From: DASYLJ01 sp964432595
GTDB taxonomy: Bacteria > Desulfobacterota > Binatia > DP-6
Assembly: GCA_964432595.1 (NCBI GenBank)
Contig: CAYSOF010000009.1
Location: forward strand, 124,001-188,000
Length of the DNA: 64,000 nucleotides
Direction: 5' to 3'
Part shown: piece after piece, positions 38,424-46,983 of the stretch
Numbering within the stretch: the first letter of the stretch is position 1
How the letters are laid out: the number at the start of each line of letters is the position of its first letter
The notes under the pieces: generated by a model
What the model was told of the DNA's origin: nothing
Databases searched by the model: none
What the model saw: only the letters and a program-made list of their open reading frames with translations
Program-made: the position numbers and the translations under genes

Positions 38424-39590
38424 TCATGCGTCGTCGGCGGGCACGACGCCGCGGAACTGCGCGAGCAGCAACACGTCGTAGAGCGCCTTCAGGATTCCCG
38501 CCACGACCAGCGGCCACCCGAACGTCGACCAGCCGAGCATCCAGCCGGTCGCGAGGGGGGGCAGGGCGGCGGCGAGGCTGCGCGGGACGTTGGTGAGGCT
38601 CGCCGCCGCGGTGCGCTCCGCCGGGGGCACGAGCGCCATGACGAACGCCTGCCGCGCGGGGACGTCCATCTGCGACAGCGCGGCGCGGACGAGGAGGAAC
38701 GTCACGGCCAGCGTGGCGTCCGGCACGACGCCCGCGAGCACCAGGAACGCGTTCGCCGGGAGGTGCGTCCACACCATCGTACGCACGTAGCCGATGCGCG
38801 CGGCGAGCCGCGACGACAGGAGCTGCGACGCGGCGGACAGGAGACCCGCCACGAAGAAGATCGTGCCCATGGTCGCGACCGGCAGGTCGAAGCGCAGCGA
38901 GAGCCAGAGGACGAGCAGCGACTGCGGCACGAAGCCGCCGCCGAACGAGTCGAGGCTGAAGAGCGCAGCCAGGCGGACGACGATCGCGCGCGACGATCCC
39001 AGCACGCGCGCCGCGGGCTCCGCATGCTCGATGGCGTCCGACAGCCGCCACGCGAGCAGCCCGACCACGACGGCGACCGCGGCGTAGAGCGCGAACGCCG
39101 CGCGGTCGACGACGCCGCTCGCGAGCGCGCCGAGCCCGCCGGCGAGCGCGCCCGCCAGGTTGTACCACGCGAAGCGGTGCGCGCGGCCGACGCCGCGTGC
39201 GGTCTGCGCGAGCGCGGCCTGCTCGACCGGCAGGAAGACGCTGACGTCGCCCGCCGTCGGATTCAGCGTGCCGGCGACGGCGACCAGGAGGAGCGGCCAG
39301 AACGCCGTCAGCCGGTCGAAGCCGATGCCGGTGAGGAGCATCAGCGCCGCCGCGCCCAGCAGCAGGGTTCGACGGCCGGCGCGAGCGCCGACGAGGCCCG
39401 CGGCGGTCGTGACGACCGCCGAGCCCAACAACGTGCCGGCCACGATCGTGCCCGTTTGCAGCGGGGTGAAGCCGAGGCGCTCCAGGTGGCTCGCCAGGAC
39501 GACGCTCACGACGCCGTCGGCGATTCCGCGCAAGGCGCGCATGGCGACGAGGCGGCGGGCATCCCGCTCGAGGCGTGGGTCGGACGTCAT
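38424..39590 (-). CDS. Major facilitator superfamily transporter
   Basis: 388 residues with about 12 membrane segments. The MFS motif-A region reads 'GLVGARAGRRTLLL' between TM2 and TM3, with a weaker copy 'LAARIGYVRTMV' in the second half. A charged loop 'DVPARQAFVMALVPPAERTAAAS' is common in multidrug-efflux type MFS proteins. Substrate unknown. The 206-base gap on its 3' side (38218-38423) shows no feature I can name. Confidence 0.85.
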   Translation of the reverse strand: MTSDPRLERDARRLVAMRALRGIADGVVSVVLASHLERLGFTPLQTGTIVAGTLLGSAVVTTAAGLVGARAGRRTLLLGAAALMLLTGIGFDRLTAFWPLLLVAVAGTLNPTAGDVSVFLPVEQAALAQTARGVGRAHRFAWYNLAGALAGGLGALASGVVDRAAFALYAAVAVVVGLLAWRLSDAIEHAEPAARVLGSSRAIVVRLAALFSLDSFGGGFVPQSLLVLWLSLRFDLPVATMGTIFFVAGLLSAASQLLSSRLAARIGYVRTMVWTHLPANAFLVLAGVVPDATLAVTFLLVRAALSQMDVPARQAFVMALVPPAERTAAASLTNVPRSLAAALPPLATGWMLGWSTFGWPLVVAGILKALYDVLLLAQFRGVVPADDA

Positions 39591-39743
39591 CGGCGTGGGC
39601 GCATCCCTCGAACTAGGTAGGAGTAATTGCTGGAAAGGGGATTGCGCGTCGAGCGACGCCGGCGTTAGAACCGCACGGCACCTGCGACGGCGGGTGCGCT
39701 TCCGGCCCCTGCCTGTTCACCCGCAGACGAGGAGGAACATCAG

Positions 39744-41339
39744 ATGCGTGCATGGAGCGTCCGTCGATCGTTCGTCCGTGCCGTCCTGGTCATCGCCGCC
39801 GCCATTGCGACGACGGCGATGACCCCCCCGATCGCCGAGGCGGTCGTCGTCGGCACCGGCCGTCTCACCGCCGTCGACTTCGACGGCTCGCCGCCCAATC
39901 TCACGTTCGACGGCGACTTCCGCTGGGACGACGCGCCGTTCGACGTCCTCGGCACGCCGGTCAACCTGGGCGAGACCTTCCCGGGCGATCAGGCGGTCGC
40001 GAACGGCGTGGTGACGGAGCTCGACCTCGGCGATCTGAGCGCGAGCTTCGTCGTCGACCTGCTGAGCACCTCGCCGGCGACCGCCTTCCTCGACCTGATC
40101 GACGTCACCGGCTCGGCCGTGTGCACCGCGCCCAACTGCATCAACGCCACGGCGACCTTCGTGGGCGTCGCCAGCGACGTCGACGCGAGCGCCGGCCTCC
40201 TGCCGAGCGCGCCCCTCGTCTACGCGATCGACGGCAGCATCTCGATCGACTTCACCCTGAACGGCTCGGGCCCGTTCGGCCTGAACGCGTTCGCGCCGCA
40301 GACGACGCCCGCCGGCTCCGACGTCGTCGTCGGCAGCGGCGACGACACGTTCTACGACAGCCTGCAGGACGAGATCCTCTCGTTCGCGGCCACGGTCCAG
40401 TTCCCCGTCGTGCACGAGGCCGGCGAGACGCTCTTCCAGGCCCTCTCGACGGCCGAGGGGACGATTCCCGCCAACGTCGTGCTCGATCCGCCCGGCCTCG
40501 AATCGATCTTCATCGACATCACGACGACCGCCGTCTACGGCGGGTCGGTCCTCGTCTGCATCGTGGTGCCCGACGGCACGACGATCCCCCTCGACGACCT
40601 GCGCCTGCTGCATCGCGAGGGCGCCGGCGCCGGCAGCCCCGAGGGCGCCTTCGTCGACATCACGGAATTCACCGAGACGTCGCCGGACCGTGTCTGCGGC
40701 TTCGTGTCCTCGTTGTCGCCGTTCGTCCTGGGCGCGGTGCCGACCGAGCCGACGACCACCACCATCGTCACGACCACCACCATCGTCACGACCACCACCA
40801 TCGTCACGACCACCACGTCCACCTCGTTCACCACGACGACGTCGCTGCCCGGCACGACGACGACGACGACGATCGCCACGACGACGACGATCGCCACCTC
40901 CACGACGGTCACGTCCACGACCACGACGTCGTCGTCGACCAGCAGCAGCACGACGTCGAGCACGTCGAGCACCACGACGACGTCCCTGCCGCCGGCGTGC
41001 ATCGCGGCGCCGACGTTCGCGTCGATCCTCTGCCGGCTCGACGAGCTGATCGCCGTCGTGGAGGCGAGTGACATCGGTGAGCCCACCCGCGGAAACCTGC
41101 TCCGCAGCCTGCAGGCTGCGCGCGACAAGACGGCGAGCGCGGAAGACCGAGCCGACGCGGGCCGCACGCGCGGCGCCAAGGGCCGGCTCAAGTCGGCGGC
41201 GCGCAGCCTGAACAGCGTCCTCTTCCGCCTGCGGTCGCTGAACGGCTCCCGTCGCATCCCGGCCGACCTGGCCGAAGAGCTGACGGCGATGACGGCGCCG
41301 ATCCAGGACGACATGAAGACGCTGCGCGGCAGCCTCTGA
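39744..41339 (+). CDS. Secreted protein with Thr-rich linker and helical C-terminus
   Basis: 531 residues behind a strong GAGGAGGAA. The signal peptide ends near 'PIAEA'. The N-terminal ~330 residues are beta-rich with two Cys ('CTAPNC') and no recognised catalytic motif. Residues ~337-412 are almost all Thr/Ser/Ile/Val. The last ~120 residues are helical and charged ('LLRSLQAARDKTASAEDRADAG'). A C-terminal coil of this type, 'FRLRSLNGSRRIPADLAEEL', is frequent in secreted proteins of these bacteria. Probably a surface protein. Confidence 0.8.
   Translation: MRAWSVRRSFVRAVLVIAAAIATTAMTPPIAEAVVVGTGRLTAVDFDGSPPNLTFDGDFRWDDAPFDVLGTPVNLGETFPGDQAVANGVVTELDLGDLSASFVVDLLSTSPATAFLDLIDVTGSAVCTAPNCINATATFVGVASDVDASAGLLPSAPLVYAIDGSISIDFTLNGSGPFGLNAFAPQTTPAGSDVVVGSGDDTFYDSLQDEILSFAATVQFPVVHEAGETLFQALSTAEGTIPANVVLDPPGLESIFIDITTTAVYGGSVLVCIVVPDGTTIPLDDLRLLHREGAGAGSPEGAFVDITEFTETSPDRVCGFVSSLSPFVLGAVPTEPTTTTIVTTTTIVTTTTIVTTTTSTSFTTTTSLPGTTTTTTIATTTTIATSTTVTSTTTTSSSTSSSTTSSTSSTTTTSLPPACIAAPTFASILCRLDELIAVVEASDIGEPTRGNLLRSLQAARDKTASAEDRADAGRTRGAKGRLKSAARSLNSVLFRLRSLNGSRRIPADLAEELTAMTAPIQDDMKTLRGSL
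40752..40817 (+). repeat. 18-bp tandem repeat inside the Thr linker
   Basis: ACGACCACCACCATCGTC occurs three times exactly (40752-40805) and then partly a fourth time. It encodes TTTTIV repeated. Downstream, ACG-rich near-repeats continue the low-complexity linker to about 40980. The repeat is prone to slippage, which would change linker length in frame. Confidence 0.9.
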
Positions 41340-41347
41340 GAACGAAT

Positions 41348-41378
41348 GCGGCGGGGTGCAGCCGATGCACCCCGCCGC
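41348..41378. terminator. Bidirectional terminator between convergent genes
   Basis: GCGGCGGGGTGCA-GCCGA-TGCACCCCGCCGC has perfect 13-bp arms. It occupies the 40-base gap between the stop codons at 41339 and 41380, so it can serve both genes. Confidence 0.8.
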
Positions 41379-41379
41379 G

Positions 41380-43164
41380 CTACTCCACGTAGCCGAGCGC
41401 TTGCAGCGCCTTCTGCCGCTCGGCGCGCGCCGCCTCCGTCAGCCCGGCGTCCAGCGGCACGCTCTGACTCGGCGTCGCGGTGTAGGGCCGCGCAGTCGCA
41501 CGCGCCAGCAGGTAGCGGGCCATTCGCTGATTGTCCGCGGCGACGTCGCGCGTTTCGCCGGGATCGGTCGGCAAGTGGAAGAGCCGGTAGCTCAGCTCCT
41601 CGCCGTCGCGTTGCGCGATCAGCTTCCACGGTCCTTCGCGCACGAACCAGCCAAGGGCCTCGCGCGAAATCGCGTGCATGAGCTCGCCCATCGCCGCGGG
41701 CGGTTCGAAGTGCGTCCCCGGGGCGAACCAGCTGCGGCCGAGGAACTGCGCCGGGGGCGTCACGCCGGCGAGCTCCACGAGCGTCGGCGCGAGCTGGAGG
41801 TGGCTCACGATCGTCGGGACGCGCGCGCCGTCGCGGACGCCGGGGAGCCAGACGATGAGCGGCACCCGCACGAGCTCCTCGTAGACGGATTTGCCGTGGA
41901 ACATCTCGCCGCGGTCCATCAGCGGCTCGCCGTGATCGGCGGTCACCACGACGATCGTGTCGTCCATCAGCCCCATGCGCTCGAGCGTCGCGAACAGCGC
42001 GCCGAGCGAGTGATCGACATATGCGACCGCGCCGTCGTACCGCTCGGGGCTGAGCGCATTCAGCGTCTCGAAGAGGGCGGCGGCGTCGCTGTCCGGGACG
42101 ATGTGTTTCAGCTGCTCGACGATCTCCGGCGTCGGCTTCACCGGCGCCGCCGCGACGTACATGTCCCGGAAGGGCGCGGGCGGCTGATACGGGAAGTGTA
42201 CGTCCATCGACTGGAGGTAGAGGAAGAACGGCCGGTCGGGATCGCGCTGCCGCACCCAGTCCATCGCCGCCGCGTGCAGGGCCGTGGCGTTCGCGACAGT
42301 GACCTTCGCGCGAGTCTCGCCCTCGACGTGACCGAGCCGGTCGTAGCGATCGAAGCCGCGTCCGTAGCCCAGCTCCGGCATGCAGAGCAGGTTCGCCTGG
42401 AAGCCGGCCGTCTGGTACCCGGCGGCGCGGAGCACCTCCGCCAGCGTCTGCTGCGCGGGGCCGTCGACCGCGAGACGGCCGCGTACCTCCGAGGGGAAAC
42501 GCGACGAGAAGAGCGCCGTGATCGACGGCGAGGTGTACGATCCCGCAGCATACGCGTTGTCGAAGACGATCGCGTGCTTCGCGAGCCGCTCGAGCTGCGG
42601 CGACGTTCGATGCCGATAGCCGTACAGCGAGAGGCGATCGGCGCGCAGCGTGTCGACCACGTAGAGGATGATGTTGGGCCGCTGCACCGTGGGCCGTTGC
42701 TCCGGCGACAGGACCGGCGGCGTCGGCGTCGCGCGTCCGACGACGTGCGGCTCCACCCACATCGGGCCGCGCGCCGCCGTGGTCATCAGGCGCAGCGTCT
42801 GCGGCTCGCTGGCGCCGGTTGGAACGGTCGCGCGCCAGCTGCCGTCGGGATCCTGGCGCAGCGGCAGCGGGACGTTCCGGCCGTCCTCGGTGACGGCCAT
42901 CGGTCGCACGAGCGTCTTGCCGACCGTGCGGTAGCGGAGCTCGGCGTCCGACGGCAGGCGAAGCGTGATGTCGACCATGCCCGGCCGGTCGCTCGCCACC
43001 GCGCGCGCGTTCGGGGCGCCCTCGACGCGCAGCAGGCGGGCGCGGTCGTTCATGACGGCGGCGCGTACGGTCGTCAGGTCGACCGCGGCCTCGGGCGGCG
43101 TCGATCGGCACGCGGTGGTGGCCGCGAGGAGGAGCGGGAGGACGAGCCGCAGCGGAGACCGCAC
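41380..43164 (-). CDS. Sulfatase-like (alkaline phosphatase superfamily) lipoprotein
   Basis: 594 residues from GTG 43164. The lipobox is 'AATTAC'. A beta-rich N-terminal domain (~20-165) precedes the hydrolase. Metal ligands are visible in 'VVDTLRADRLSLYG', 'DHSLGALFATLE', 'TADHGEPL' and 'FHGKSVYEE'. At the nucleophile position the sequence is 'SYTSPSITALFSSRFPSE', where the formylglycine motif CxPxR of true sulfatases is replaced by TxPSI, so Thr is the likely nucleophile. It may act as a phosphoric or sulfuric ester hydrolase or transferase, function unknown. Confidence 0.82.
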   Translation of the reverse strand: MRSPLRLVLPLLLAATTACRSTPPEAAVDLTTVRAAVMNDRARLLRVEGAPNARAVASDRPGMVDITLRLPSDAELRYRTVGKTLVRPMAVTEDGRNVPLPLRQDPDGSWRATVPTGASEPQTLRLMTTAARGPMWVEPHVVGRATPTPPVLSPEQRPTVQRPNIILYVVDTLRADRLSLYGYRHRTSPQLERLAKHAIVFDNAYAAGSYTSPSITALFSSRFPSEVRGRLAVDGPAQQTLAEVLRAAGYQTAGFQANLLCMPELGYGRGFDRYDRLGHVEGETRAKVTVANATALHAAAMDWVRQRDPDRPFFLYLQSMDVHFPYQPPAPFRDMYVAAAPVKPTPEIVEQLKHIVPDSDAAALFETLNALSPERYDGAVAYVDHSLGALFATLERMGLMDDTIVVVTADHGEPLMDRGEMFHGKSVYEELVRVPLIVWLPGVRDGARVPTIVSHLQLAPTLVELAGVTPPAQFLGRSWFAPGTHFEPPAAMGELMHAISREALGWFVREGPWKLIAQRDGEELSYRLFHLPTDPGETRDVAADNQRMARYLLARATARPYTATPSQSVPLDAGLTEAARAERQKALQALGYVE

Positions 43165-43197
43165 GAATGCGGGTGTAACTGGCTCGTGCCCGCCGCA

Positions 43198-44034
43198 TCA
43201 AGGGCAGAATCCGTGGCTGGCCGCGGCGGTCAGTCCCCAGCTCCGATGCCGCTCGGGCGTGATGACGAGGTACCATCCCGGTCCGAGCCGGCCCGCGCGC
43301 TCCTCGAGCACGGCCCGTCCGGTGACCTGGACACCGCGGAGCTGCGGCGGGTCGGTCCCGGCGACGTCGTCCACCACGAACGAGACGCGCGGGTTGCCGG
43401 CCAACACGTTGCGGTACTTTCGCGTCGACGCCATGTCGCGGCCGCCCACGACGATCCGGCCCGCGTCGAGCTCGTAGCCGACGGGAACCACGTCGGGTCG
43501 GCCGTCGAGCGCGACCGTCGCGAGCCGGCCGATCGGCTGGCTCGCCAGGTAGGCGAGCTCGGCGGGCGTGAGCTCCGGGGGTGCCGGCGGCGGGTCCCAG
43601 GCGAACATGCGCGCCTTCCGGACCGCGCGGAAGTTCGTCAGCTCGAGACGGATGCCGTCCGGATCGGTGAAGAACGTCGCGTAGTAGTCGGCCGCGTACT
43701 CCGGGTAGACGGCGCCCGGCGTCGCCGCGATGCCGCGCGCCGCGAGCGCCGCGACGGCGCCGTCGACGTCGGCCGGCGTCGCCACGCGCAGGCAGACGTG
43801 ATGGAGGCCGGGCGCGTACGGATCGTGAGCCGGCGTCTCCGGACGAGCCGGCCGGATGCTGACGCCGTACTCCCGGTTGTAATAGTGCACGTGCTCGTCG
43901 CCGCCGATCGGTGCGCGCAGCTTCCGGAAGCCGAGCGTCTCGACGAGCACCAGGTCGTAGAAGCGCTCCGAGGCCGCCAGGTCGCGCACCGCGAAGTAGA
44001 CGTGGTCGAGGCCGATGACGCGCATGCGCGGCAT
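43198..44034 (-). CDS. Fusion of a VOC (glyoxalase-fold) domain and a PPOX/F420-type oxidoreductase domain
   Basis: 278 residues from ATG 44034 (ATG 44025, Met4, also possible). Residues ~5-140 are a VOC domain: 'GLDHVYFAVRDLAASERFYD', 'HHVCLRVATPADVD', 'FFTDPDGIRLEL', with His and Glu metal ligands visible. Residues ~155-270 are a flavin/F420-binding split barrel: 'LTPAELAYLASQPIGRLATV', 'VVPVGYELD', 'STRKYRNVLAGNPRVSFVVDDV'. The C-terminal 'ITPERHRSWGL' matches the end of PPOX-class F420-dependent proteins. Each half is normally a separate protein. It lies 12 bp downstream of a TetR gene, so the two form an operon. Confidence 0.85.
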   Translation of the reverse strand: MPRMRVIGLDHVYFAVRDLAASERFYDLVLVETLGFRKLRAPIGGDEHVHYYNREYGVSIRPARPETPAHDPYAPGLHHVCLRVATPADVDGAVAALAARGIAATPGAVYPEYAADYYATFFTDPDGIRLELTNFRAVRKARMFAWDPPPAPPELTPAELAYLASQPIGRLATVALDGRPDVVPVGYELDAGRIVVGGRDMASTRKYRNVLAGNPRVSFVVDDVAGTDPPQLRGVQVTGRAVLEERAGRLGPGWYLVITPERHRSWGLTAAASHGFCP

Positions 44035-44046
44035 CGTAGACGATGG

Positions 44047-44673
44047 TCAGCGCAGGAGGTAGCGCGCCGCCAGCGCGGTGATCTCGTCGACCAGCGCCGG
44101 GTCGCGCAGGCGCGCGGGCATCTCGAGCACGGCGGCGTTCGTGACGGCCTCCAGCGCCTGCACCAGCACGAACGCGGCGACGTCGAGGTCGGCGGGACGC
44201 AGCTCGTCGCGACGTCGCTCGAGCAGCGCCCGCACGGCCTCCGTCACGCGACGGATCTCGCCGTGCCGCTGCTCCGTGCGGCCGGCGTCGGGGAGCTTGT
44301 CGAGGAACAGCCGATGCAGGCCGACGTCGATCGTGTCGGCCTCGAGCAGGATGACGATGATCCGGCGCAGCGTGGCCTCGATCGGGCCGTCGGCCAGGTC
44401 GGCGAGCGTTCCCGCGAGGCGGGCGATCGTCTGCTCCGTGTGCCGGTCGATCAGCTCGCCGAGGATCGCCTGCTTCGTCGGGAAGTACTGGTAGAGCGAC
44501 CCGACGCTCACGCCGGCGAGATCCGCGATCTGCGTGGTCGTGACGCCCTCGAGCCCACCGCCGGCGAAGAGGCGCTCCGCGGCGACCAGGATGGCGTCCA
44601 CCGTCACCTGCGCGCGCGTCTGCCGCGCCGCCTTGCGGGGCCGGGTGTGGTCGCTGGGGGGGCGGCGGGCCAT
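44047..44673 (-). CDS. TetR-family transcriptional regulator
   Basis: 208 residues. The N-terminal HTH reads 'ILVAAERLFAGGGLEGVTT', 'QIADLAGVSVGSLYQYFPTK', a textbook TetR helix set. The C-terminal ligand domain is helical. It is the first gene of a leftward unit with the VOC-PPOX fusion, which it probably controls together with itself. No clear palindrome was found in the 149-base gap to the divergent gene at 44823. Confidence 0.9.
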   Translation of the reverse strand: MARRPPSDHTRPRKAARQTRAQVTVDAILVAAERLFAGGGLEGVTTTQIADLAGVSVGSLYQYFPTKQAILGELIDRHTEQTIARLAGTLADLADGPIEATLRRIIVILLEADTIDVGLHRLFLDKLPDAGRTEQRHGEIRRVTEAVRALLERRRDELRPADLDVAAFVLVQALEAVTNAAVLEMPARLRDPALVDEITALAARYLLR

Positions 44674-44822
44674 GGAGGAACGCGAATCCGGCGCCCGCGG
44701 ACGCCGGTCGCGCGCGGGATACAGCCGCGGAATGCGCTGGAAATCAAGCCGAGCGCGGTGCCGGGCGTGCCGCCGGCGAACGCGAATTGTGGGCGCGTCG
44801 GGCCGCGCTCTACAACGAGTGC

Positions 44823-45260
44823 ATGTCGCTCGACGCGTTCCTCACGGCCTACGGCGAGAGCCACCGCCATCCCGTCAACAAGCGGATCCACCGCATCGCG
44901 GTGCCGATCATCGCGCTCGACATGGTCGGGCTGGCCTGGGCGGTGTCGCCCGGCGTTGCGCTCGTGGCCGTCGTCGCGGCGCTCGTCTGGTACGTGCGCC
45001 TGTCGCGACCGCTGGCCGCCGGCATGGCGCTGCTGTCGCTGGCCGGGCTCGCCATCCTCGCCGCGAGCCATGCACGCCTGGACGCGTGGTTCGTGCCCGC
45101 GCTCGTCGCGGTGTTCGCGATCGCCTGGGCGGCGCAGTTCGTCGGGCACGCGCTCGAGGGCAAGAAGCCGTCGTTCGTCGAGGACCTGCAGTTTCTCCTG
45201 GTCGGACCGCTCTGGCTCCTCGCCGACGCCTACCGGCGCGCGGGCATCCGCACCGCCTGA
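44823..45260 (+). CDS. DUF962/Mpo1-like membrane protein
   Basis: 145 residues from ATG 44823. 'FLTAYGESHRHPVNKRIHRIAVP' and 'AQFVGHALEGKKPSFVEDLQFLLVGPLWLL' are the two conserved blocks of the DUF962/YGL010w family, with His residues in place. Eukaryotic Mpo1 is a dioxygenase that alpha-oxidises 2-hydroxy fatty acids using Fe2+. Four membrane helices. The fatty-acid role here is inferred from the family. Confidence 0.88.
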   Translation: MSLDAFLTAYGESHRHPVNKRIHRIAVPIIALDMVGLAWAVSPGVALVAVVAALVWYVRLSRPLAAGMALLSLAGLAILAASHARLDAWFVPALVAVFAIAWAAQFVGHALEGKKPSFVEDLQFLLVGPLWLLADAYRRAGIRTA

Positions 45261-45299
45261 CCTTGCGTCGCGGCGACCGCCGCCGCAGGATCGCCGCCG

Positions 45300-45953
45300 A
45301 TGCCCGATCGCACGCGTGCCCGAACGCTCGCGCAGGCCGCCGTCTCCCGTGGCGAGCCCACCGCGTGGTTCGAGACGCTCTATCGCGAAGCGGAGCGCGG
45401 CGACGCCGTTGTCCCGTGGGCCGATCTCGTGCCGAATCCGCACCTGGTGGAATGGCTCGATGCCCACCCCGTGGCCGGGCGCGCGCTCGACGTCGGCACC
45501 GGGCTGGGTGACAACGCCGAGGAGCTCGTGCGGCGCGGCCTCGACGTGGTGGCGTTCGACGTGAGCGAGAGCGCGGTGGCGCAGGCGCGCCGGCGGTTCC
45601 CGGTCTCGCGCGTCGCCTACGTCACGGGTGACCTGCTGGCGCCGCCGGACGCCTGGCGCGGCGCGTTCGATCTCGTGGCCGAGACGTACACGCTGCAGGT
45701 CCTGCCGCCCGCGGCGCGCGCCGTCGCGGGCCGCGCCCTGCGCACGCTGGTCGCCCCCGGCGGGACGCTGCTGGTCATCGCGCGCGGGCGCGAGCCGTCC
45801 GAGCCGGAGGGCGCCATGCCGTGGCCGCTGACGCGCGCGGAGGTCGACGCCCTCGCCGGCGACGGTCTGACCCTCGTCGCCTTCGACGATTTCCTCGACG
45901 ACGAGGCCCCGCCGGTGCGTCGCTTCCGCGCCGTCCTGCGCCGCGACGTTTGA
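45300..45953 (+). CDS. Class I SAM-dependent methyltransferase
   Basis: 217 residues. The SAM motif I is 'ALDVGTGLGDNAEEL', motif II 'VVAFDVSESAV'. 'PWADLVPNP' near the N-terminus and the short size recall TPMT/thiol methyltransferase-like enzymes, but the substrate is not readable. It is in the same direction as its neighbours with short gaps. Confidence 0.85.
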   Translation: MPDRTRARTLAQAAVSRGEPTAWFETLYREAERGDAVVPWADLVPNPHLVEWLDAHPVAGRALDVGTGLGDNAEELVRRGLDVVAFDVSESAVAQARRRFPVSRVAYVTGDLLAPPDAWRGAFDLVAETYTLQVLPPAARAVAGRALRTLVAPGGTLLVIARGREPSEPEGAMPWPLTRAEVDALAGDGLTLVAFDDFLDDEAPPVRRFRAVLRRDV

Positions 45954-45987
45954 CCGCGCGCACCGCCGCAGGCATGGGAACGCGGCC

Positions 45988-46983
45988 ATGGTCCGGGTGG
46001 TCTGCCTCGTCGCGCTGCTGCTCGCCTCGCCGCACGCGCGAGCCGGCGACGCGTCGCTGCCGCCGGGCGAGCGGCCCGTGCCCGTGACGGCGGGCTTTTT
46101 CCTGGTGAACCTGTCCGACGTCGCCGAGCGCGCCGAGACGTTCGACGCCGACCTCTACCTGAGCCTCCGCTGGCACGACGCGCGGCTCGCCTCCGCACGG
46201 ACGGAGCCCGAGCGCTTCCTGGACGACGCCGCGGAGGCGCGTCTCGACGCCATGTGGTGGCCGCAGCTCGAGTTCGTCAACACCGCGGAGCCGACGATCA
46301 CCAACCGCTCGCTCGAGATCCGGCCGGACGGGACCGTGTCGTACGTGATCGGCCTGACGGCCGAGTTCCGCGCCGACTTCGACCTGCGCCGCTTCCCGCT
46401 CGACCACCAGCGGCTCGAGGTGCAGATCGAGTCGTTCACGTGGACCGCGGAGCAGATGGTCTTCGTCGCCGATCCGACGCGCGTCGGGTTCAATCCGGAC
46501 AGCACGTTCGAGGGCTTGGCCGTCACCGGCGTGCGGACGCAGGTGCGCGAGCGCGACATCGCCGGGTGGGGCGAGCGGTTCTCGGAGTTCGTGCCGACGA
46601 TCGAGGTCGACCGCCGCGCCGCGTTCTACGTCTGGACCGTCTTCGCGCCGATCGGGCTCATCTTCCTGATCTCGTGCACGGTCTTCGTCGTCGACGTGAG
46701 CCAGTTCCAGGACCGCGTGGCGATCAGCCTGGCGGCGCTGCTCGCCTGCATCGCCACGCAGTTCGCGATCAGCTTCAGCCTGCCGCAGATATCCTACCTG
46801 ACGATCATCGACCGCATCTTCCTGACGACGTACTTCTGCGTCGCCATCGGCGTGCTGGTCAGCACCCTCCAGGCGGTGATGCTCCGCGGCGACCGTCGCA
46901 CCGTCGTGGCGGTCGATCACTGGGCCGGCCTCGGGCTGCCCTTGCTCTACGCCCTGCTGATCGTGACCTGCGTGGCGTGTTGA
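45988..46983 (+). CDS. Prokaryotic pentameric ligand-gated ion channel subunit
   Basis: 331 residues with a signal peptide ending at 'HARAG'. The extracellular domain (~20-210) has 'WWPQLEFVN' (90-98) and the Pro-loop 'RRFPLDHQRLEV' (FPLD at 136-139); the vertebrate Cys pair is absent, as in GLIC and ELIC. Four membrane helices follow: M1 with 'FAPIGLIFL' (~212-234), M2 pore helix (~242-264, 'DRVAISLAALLACIATQFAIS'), M3 (~275-297), M4 (~310-330). The M2-M3 loop 'LPQISYLT' closely parallels GLIC. Ion selectivity and ligand are unknown. Confidence 0.92.
   Translation: MVRVVCLVALLLASPHARAGDASLPPGERPVPVTAGFFLVNLSDVAERAETFDADLYLSLRWHDARLASARTEPERFLDDAAEARLDAMWWPQLEFVNTAEPTITNRSLEIRPDGTVSYVIGLTAEFRADFDLRRFPLDHQRLEVQIESFTWTAEQMVFVADPTRVGFNPDSTFEGLAVTGVRTQVRERDIAGWGERFSEFVPTIEVDRRAAFYVWTVFAPIGLIFLISCTVFVVDVSQFQDRVAISLAALLACIATQFAISFSLPQISYLTIIDRIFLTTYFCVAIGVLVSTLQAVMLRGDRRTVVAVDHWAGLGLPLLYALLIVTCVAC

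Noticed and set aside
40752..40817. CRISPR-like tandem repeat
   Set aside because: Units are contiguous, 18 bp and coding for Thr; there are no spacers and no cas genes.
41356..45564. A very long plus-strand open frame (about 1400 codons) antisense to the sulfatase, VOC-PPOX and TetR genes
   Set aside because: It is Arg/Gly/Ala-rich with no domain and runs opposite to three well-supported genes. High GC content leaves stop-free antisense frames.
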